Shown piece by piece: positions 5,548 to 7,879 of a stretch of 7,879 nucleotides of DNA. Every line of letters begins with the position of its first letter. The first letter of the stretch is position 1. The notes under the pieces are model-generated. The model worked only from the letters and a program-made list of their open reading frames with translations. It did not search any database and was not told the DNA's origin. The stretch is taken from contig JAHJRB010000013.1 in the NCBI GenBank assembly GCA_018831025.1, positions 1 through 7,879 on the forward strand. The letters are read 5' to 3'. The position numbers were made by a program, and so were the translations under genes. Source of the DNA: Nanobdellota archaeon. Its GTDB lineage: Archaea > Nanobdellota > Nanobdellia > SCGC-AAA011-G17 > ARS1403.

Positions 5548-5859
5548 ATGAATGACTATTTTTTAGAGAAATTATTTGAAATAAATCATAGAATGTCAAT
5601 TCATGAAGGGAATGCAAATAAACGTCTAGCTATAGAATCAGCCAAAATATTATACCAACTTTGTCCTTATTCGTATGATTTACCTAATAAATTCAAACTG
5701 GATTTTAATAACTTAAAAAAATTAATAGAAAATACAATCAAATCCTTACCTCAATCAGGTTTAATACCAACAAGATTGCGATGTATTAGAAATATCACAG
5801 CATCAAAATATATCAAGTTACTTAAGGACATAGAGCTTCATTTTGAAAATAGAGAATAG
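5548..5859 (+). CDS. 103-aa protein of unknown function, likely partner of the HEPN-like protein
   Basis: The start chosen is ATG 5548, because GAGGAG lies just before it (5539-5544). An upstream in-frame TTG (5503) has no ribosome site and would add a 15-residue charged tail. The protein is mainly helical. Two segments look conserved: HRMSIHEGNANKRLAIESAKIL (residues 14-35) and IRNITASKYIKLLKDIELHF near the end. They are separated by a LKKLIENTIKSLPQSG helix. No catalytic motif, zinc site or membrane span is seen. It follows the 413-aa gene by 64 bp on the same strand and ends one base before the stop of the convergent membrane gene. A small helical protein next to a HEPN-like protein could be its antitoxin, sensor or adaptor; this is inference from position only. 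Confidence 0.65.
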   Translation: MNDYFLEKLFEINHRMSIHEGNANKRLAIESAKILYQLCPYSYDLPNKFKLDFNNLKKLIENTIKSLPQSGLIPTRLRCIRNITASKYIKLLKDIELHFENRE

Positions 5860-5860
5860 T

Positions 5861-7108
5861 CTACTTAATTTCTTTAGTTCTGGAAAGGTTTTTAGCAGAA
5901 AACTCGTTAATATTGTTGATTATATGTTTATCTGTCCTACCAAGAATAAAATTATATCTATTGGATGATTCTATAATTCCTTTTTTCATATCTATTGCTT
6001 TCTGAACTGCTTCATTTCCAAATTTGGTATAAAGAACATTATCATATAATAAAAAATTGAATAGATACAATGATGAATTAATTAAATATTCAAGAATTTT
6101 TAATAAAAAAGCAATAAAAGGAATATTGTATGATGCAAGAAAAATAATGGCTTCCACCAGTGTGGAAATAAATGGAGAAATTTTTATTTTTTTGGTTTTA
6201 CGTAACTTAGTAAGATCGTTCCATATTTTTATTCTTTTATTAAAATCATTAACATATTTATTAACCATTTCTTTTAATCTTATAGATTTATCTTGTAATT
6301 CATTAAAAATTTTATCATCTGGTTTTTCAAAAAAATTGAATATATCTTTAGATATTGATAGAATCTCCTTGAAAATTCTTTGTATTCCTACATGTTGCTT
6401 TGCAATCATATCATCCAAGGTTTTTAGTAAGTTAGTATAACCTTTACCATACTTATTTTCTATTTCTTCATAGCCTTTTTTCTTTCTTTTTAAAGATAAT
6501 TCATAAGAAATTTTCTCCCTGCTAAATATTCTTTTGAAAAGTTTGTAGTTTCTAGGTATAATCTCCTTACTTTTATCTAATTTAAAACTCTCAAAAAAGC
6601 TGATAATACCTTTCTTATAACTCTGTCCTAAGACTGGTGCATAATATATATCTTCCCACATTAAGTATAAATTTTTTACTTTGTTTGCATCTTCTACCGT
6701 GTATTCTTCCATTTTTTTATCTATTGGAATAATGGCAAGACTACTCATAGGGATATTCGGTGAAGCGATAAATCCTTTATTATATCTTAGAACTCTAAAT
6801 CTATTGCCTTTATATTTTATCTCTGGAGAGGGATAAGGAAATTTATATTCATCATTTTTTGCATATTTTACTCCAATTTTGGAATAACAAATCCCAAGAT
6901 ACATGCTCTCAATCATTCTCTTAAGTGTTTCTATATATAGTTTCCAATCTGATAAACTAGATATAAATAAGAACAATATGCTACTTATGATTAATGATTT
7001 AAAATATGAAAACTGGAAATGAAAATAGACAATAGAAAATATAAAAGATAATACTAATAGAGAAATTATGATTTTCAATGCTATTAGGATTTTCAATTTT
7101 TTATCCAT
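5861..7108 (-). CDS. 415-aa integral membrane protein of unknown function
   Basis: ATG at 7106-7108 (minus strand) starts a protein with two N-terminal TM helices (about residues 7-29 and 34-52). A soluble, Lys- and Tyr-rich region follows. It includes a beta-like part (residues 86-130, with KYKGNRFRVLRYN) and long charged helices (about 200-305). A third hydrophobic block lies at residues 313-356 and is long enough for one or two more spans, with a short polar tail after it. No enzyme motif, Walker box or cysteine cluster is visible, and I do not recognise the family. It is transcribed away from the zinc-ribbon gene, from a 43-bp shared promoter. It meets the 103-aa gene tail-to-tail with a single base between stop codons, so read-through would make antisense RNA to the HEPN-like pair. 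It may be a membrane effector of the neighbouring module or an unrelated surface protein. Confidence 0.7.
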   Translation of the reverse strand: MDKKLKILIALKIIISLLVLSFIFSIVYFHFQFSYFKSLIISSILFLFISSLSDWKLYIETLKRMIESMYLGICYSKIGVKYAKNDEYKFPYPSPEIKYKGNRFRVLRYNKGFIASPNIPMSSLAIIPIDKKMEEYTVEDANKVKNLYLMWEDIYYAPVLGQSYKKGIISFFESFKLDKSKEIIPRNYKLFKRIFSREKISYELSLKRKKKGYEEIENKYGKGYTNLLKTLDDMIAKQHVGIQRIFKEILSISKDIFNFFEKPDDKIFNELQDKSIRLKEMVNKYVNDFNKRIKIWNDLTKLRKTKKIKISPFISTLVEAIIFLASYNIPFIAFLLKILEYLINSSLYLFNFLLYDNVLYTKFGNEAVQKAIDMKKGIIESSNRYNFILGRTDKHIINNINEFSAKNLSRTKEIK

Positions 7109-7151
7109 GATTTTTCATAAATTATTTAAGTAATTAAAATTTTCTCTTTCT
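7109..7151. promoter_or_regulatory. Bidirectional leaderless promoter region
   Basis: The 43 bp between divergent ATGs (7108 minus, 7152 plus) contain two AT-rich boxes. For the plus gene, ATTATTTAAG (7121-7130) is centred about 26 bp before its ATG. For the minus gene, the complement of TAATTAAA (7131-7138) is centred about 26 bp before its ATG. Both spacings predict transcription starting at or next to the start codon, as in leaderless archaeal genes. The two boxes are adjacent, so the promoters probably compete. Confidence 0.45.
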
Positions 7152-7760
7152 ATGCAAAGATGTCCAAATTGTTCATATAAACTTGTACTACTTTCTAATA
7201 GACCGAAGTATAAATGTGCTTTATGTTCTAAGCTTTATCCACGAAAAGAGATAGAATCTAAAGATTTTCAGGAATTTAACAAAAGAAAGAAGATTGAAGA
7301 TATTGAAACTTATGAAAAAGAGAGAAAAGAGCAATTATCTAAAATTAGAGAAATTAAAAGTCATCTAAAAAGATTATTTAATGGATTTCCAAAGCTTTCC
7401 AAATTGGACTATGAGAAAAATAAGGCTCAAATTCTAACAAGAAATGAAGAATGGAGATTAAGGAATATAGAGTATGATGATAATAGGAAAAAAGAATACT
7501 ACAAAGAGAATAAGGAGAAAATACTCCAGAAACACAAATTGAAGAGACAAGAGAACCCTCAAGAATATAGCCAGAAAAGAAAGGATTGGAGAACTAAGAA
7601 TATAGAAACGAACAGAATGCATTATATCATAAGAACATATAGAAGAAAACAAAAAGCCTTAGCACTACAACGCCTTGAAAACAGCCAACAGGAGGCTTCT
7701 AATATTAATATTTTTCATTCAGTTCCCACTTATCCACATTCCTATCTACTGACCCATTAG
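7152..7760 (+). CDS. Zinc-ribbon protein with long basic coiled-coil/helical repeat region
   Basis: The 202-aa product opens with C4-P-N-C7 and C22-A-L-C25, a classic zinc ribbon of about 22 residues, followed by YPRKEIESKDFQEFNKRKK. The rest is very rich in Lys, Arg and Glu and has a loosely repeated unit with aromatic and Asn landmarks (EWRLRNIEY, KEYYKENKEKI, KDWRTKNIE), much like the helical repeats found in some phage and homing-endonuclease accessory proteins. The last 20 residues (NINIFHSVPTYPHSYLLTH) are hydrophobic-aromatic and unlike the rest. The zinc ribbon and basic helices suggest nucleic acid binding. No HNH or nuclease motif is seen. I associate CPNCxYKLVLL-type ribbon proteins with DPANN archaea, often in several copies, but function is not known to me. 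The gene sits 35 bp before rpsJ and has its own divergent promoter. Confidence 0.65.
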   Translation: MQRCPNCSYKLVLLSNRPKYKCALCSKLYPRKEIESKDFQEFNKRKKIEDIETYEKERKEQLSKIREIKSHLKRLFNGFPKLSKLDYEKNKAQILTRNEEWRLRNIEYDDNRKKEYYKENKEKILQKHKLKRQENPQEYSQKRKDWRTKNIETNRMHYIIRTYRRKQKALALQRLENSQQEASNINIFHSVPTYPHSYLLTH

Positions 7761-7765
7761 TTAAA

Positions 7766-7775
7766 TTTATAAATA
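7766..7775 (+). promoter_or_regulatory. TATA box of rpsJ
   Basis: TTTATAAATA matches the archaeal TATA consensus nearly perfectly. Its centre is about 26 bp before the A of ATG 7796, so the transcript should be leaderless or have a leader of only a base or two. No Shine-Dalgarno is present, in agreement with this. Confidence 0.7.
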
Positions 7776-7795
7776 CAATTTTGCCATTAAAAAAC

Positions 7796-7879
7796 ATGCC
7801 AAAAGCAAGAATAAGTTTAGCAAGTGCAGATATTCATCAGTTAAATGAAATATGCAGTGCTATCCAGGATATTGCAAAG
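7796..7879 (+). CDS. rpsJ: Ribosomal protein S10 (uS10), archaeal type, 5' part only
   Basis: Twenty-eight codons are visible before the window ends: MPKARISLASADIHQL, then NEICSAIQDIAK. The pattern (M)xKARIxLxSxDxxxLNExCxxIxxIA is the usual N-terminus of archaeal S10 and differs from bacterial S10 (RIRIRLKAFDHxLID). S10 is part of the head of the small ribosomal subunit. Archaeal rpsJ often follows the gene for EF-1A; here it instead follows the zinc-ribbon gene and has its own strong promoter. The identification rests on 28 residues but the match of spacing and key residues is good. It is the only clearly core gene in the window and probably marks the right border of the accessory region. 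Confidence 0.8.
   Translation, partial: MPKARISLASADIHQLNEICSAIQDIAK

Noticed and set aside
5472..7758. GACCCATTA repeated near 5474 and 7751 as a possible attachment site pair
   Set aside because: A 9-base match is expected many times by chance in a sequence of this length and skewed composition, and flanks do not match.
1..7879. CRISPR array linked to the Cas4-like nuclease
   Set aside because: No regularly spaced direct repeats and no Cas1 or Cas2 sequence anywhere in the window.

Overview
The window is strongly A+T-rich and most likely comes from an archaeon, probably a small-genome DPANN lineage (Woesearchaeota/Pacearchaeota/Nanoarchaeota-like). The evidence is an archaeal-type ribosomal protein S10 start at the right edge, archaeal TATA boxes about 26 bp upstream of leaderless start codons (7766-7775 and the 7109-7151 divergent promoter), and a zinc-ribbon/coiled-coil protein of a kind I associate with DPANN genomes. 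The lineage is an inference; only the archaeal assignment is well supported.

Left part (1-1688): two truncated genes abut. On the minus strand, 1-183 encodes the membrane core of an FtsX/MacB-type ABC permease that has lost its N-terminal part. On the plus strand, from about 167 to 1573, lies the C-terminal half of a large restriction-type SF2 helicase whose 5' part is missing. A scrap of about 40 codons follows (1566-1688). It looks like the C-terminus of an N6-adenine DNA methylase and carries an internal TAG. Together they look like the eroded end of a restriction-modification locus joined to an unrelated gene.

Middle part (1685-4086): six or seven small, tightly packed plus-strand genes with overlaps or gaps of only a few bases. 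They are an Fe-S type PD-(D/E)XK (Cas4/RecB-like) nuclease, a two-TM coiled-coil protein, a 36-aa single-TM protein, a short ORF that runs through an A8 tract into a HExxH zinc-peptidase-like protein, a second protein with an HExEH motif, and a basic protein with a YYRKGxxVxGHxRR motif. The layout resembles an integrated virus or plasmid operon, or an undescribed accessory cassette. No hallmark replication, integrase or capsid gene is visible.

Right-middle part (4087-5859): an intergenic region with a TATA-like box and a strong 60-nt two-tier hairpin leads into a 413-aa protein. This protein ends in a helical domain with an Rx4H motif (HEPN-like). A 103-aa protein follows it. The pair is the best candidate for a little-described two-gene defence or toxin-like module.

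Right part (5861-7879): a minus-strand 415-aa membrane protein of unknown function faces the pair tail-to-tail with one base between the stops. It shares a 43-bp divergent promoter with the zinc-ribbon protein. The window ends in the first 28 codons of rpsJ, which marks the return to core chromosome. I see no tRNA, rRNA, CRISPR array or recognisable insertion sequence.
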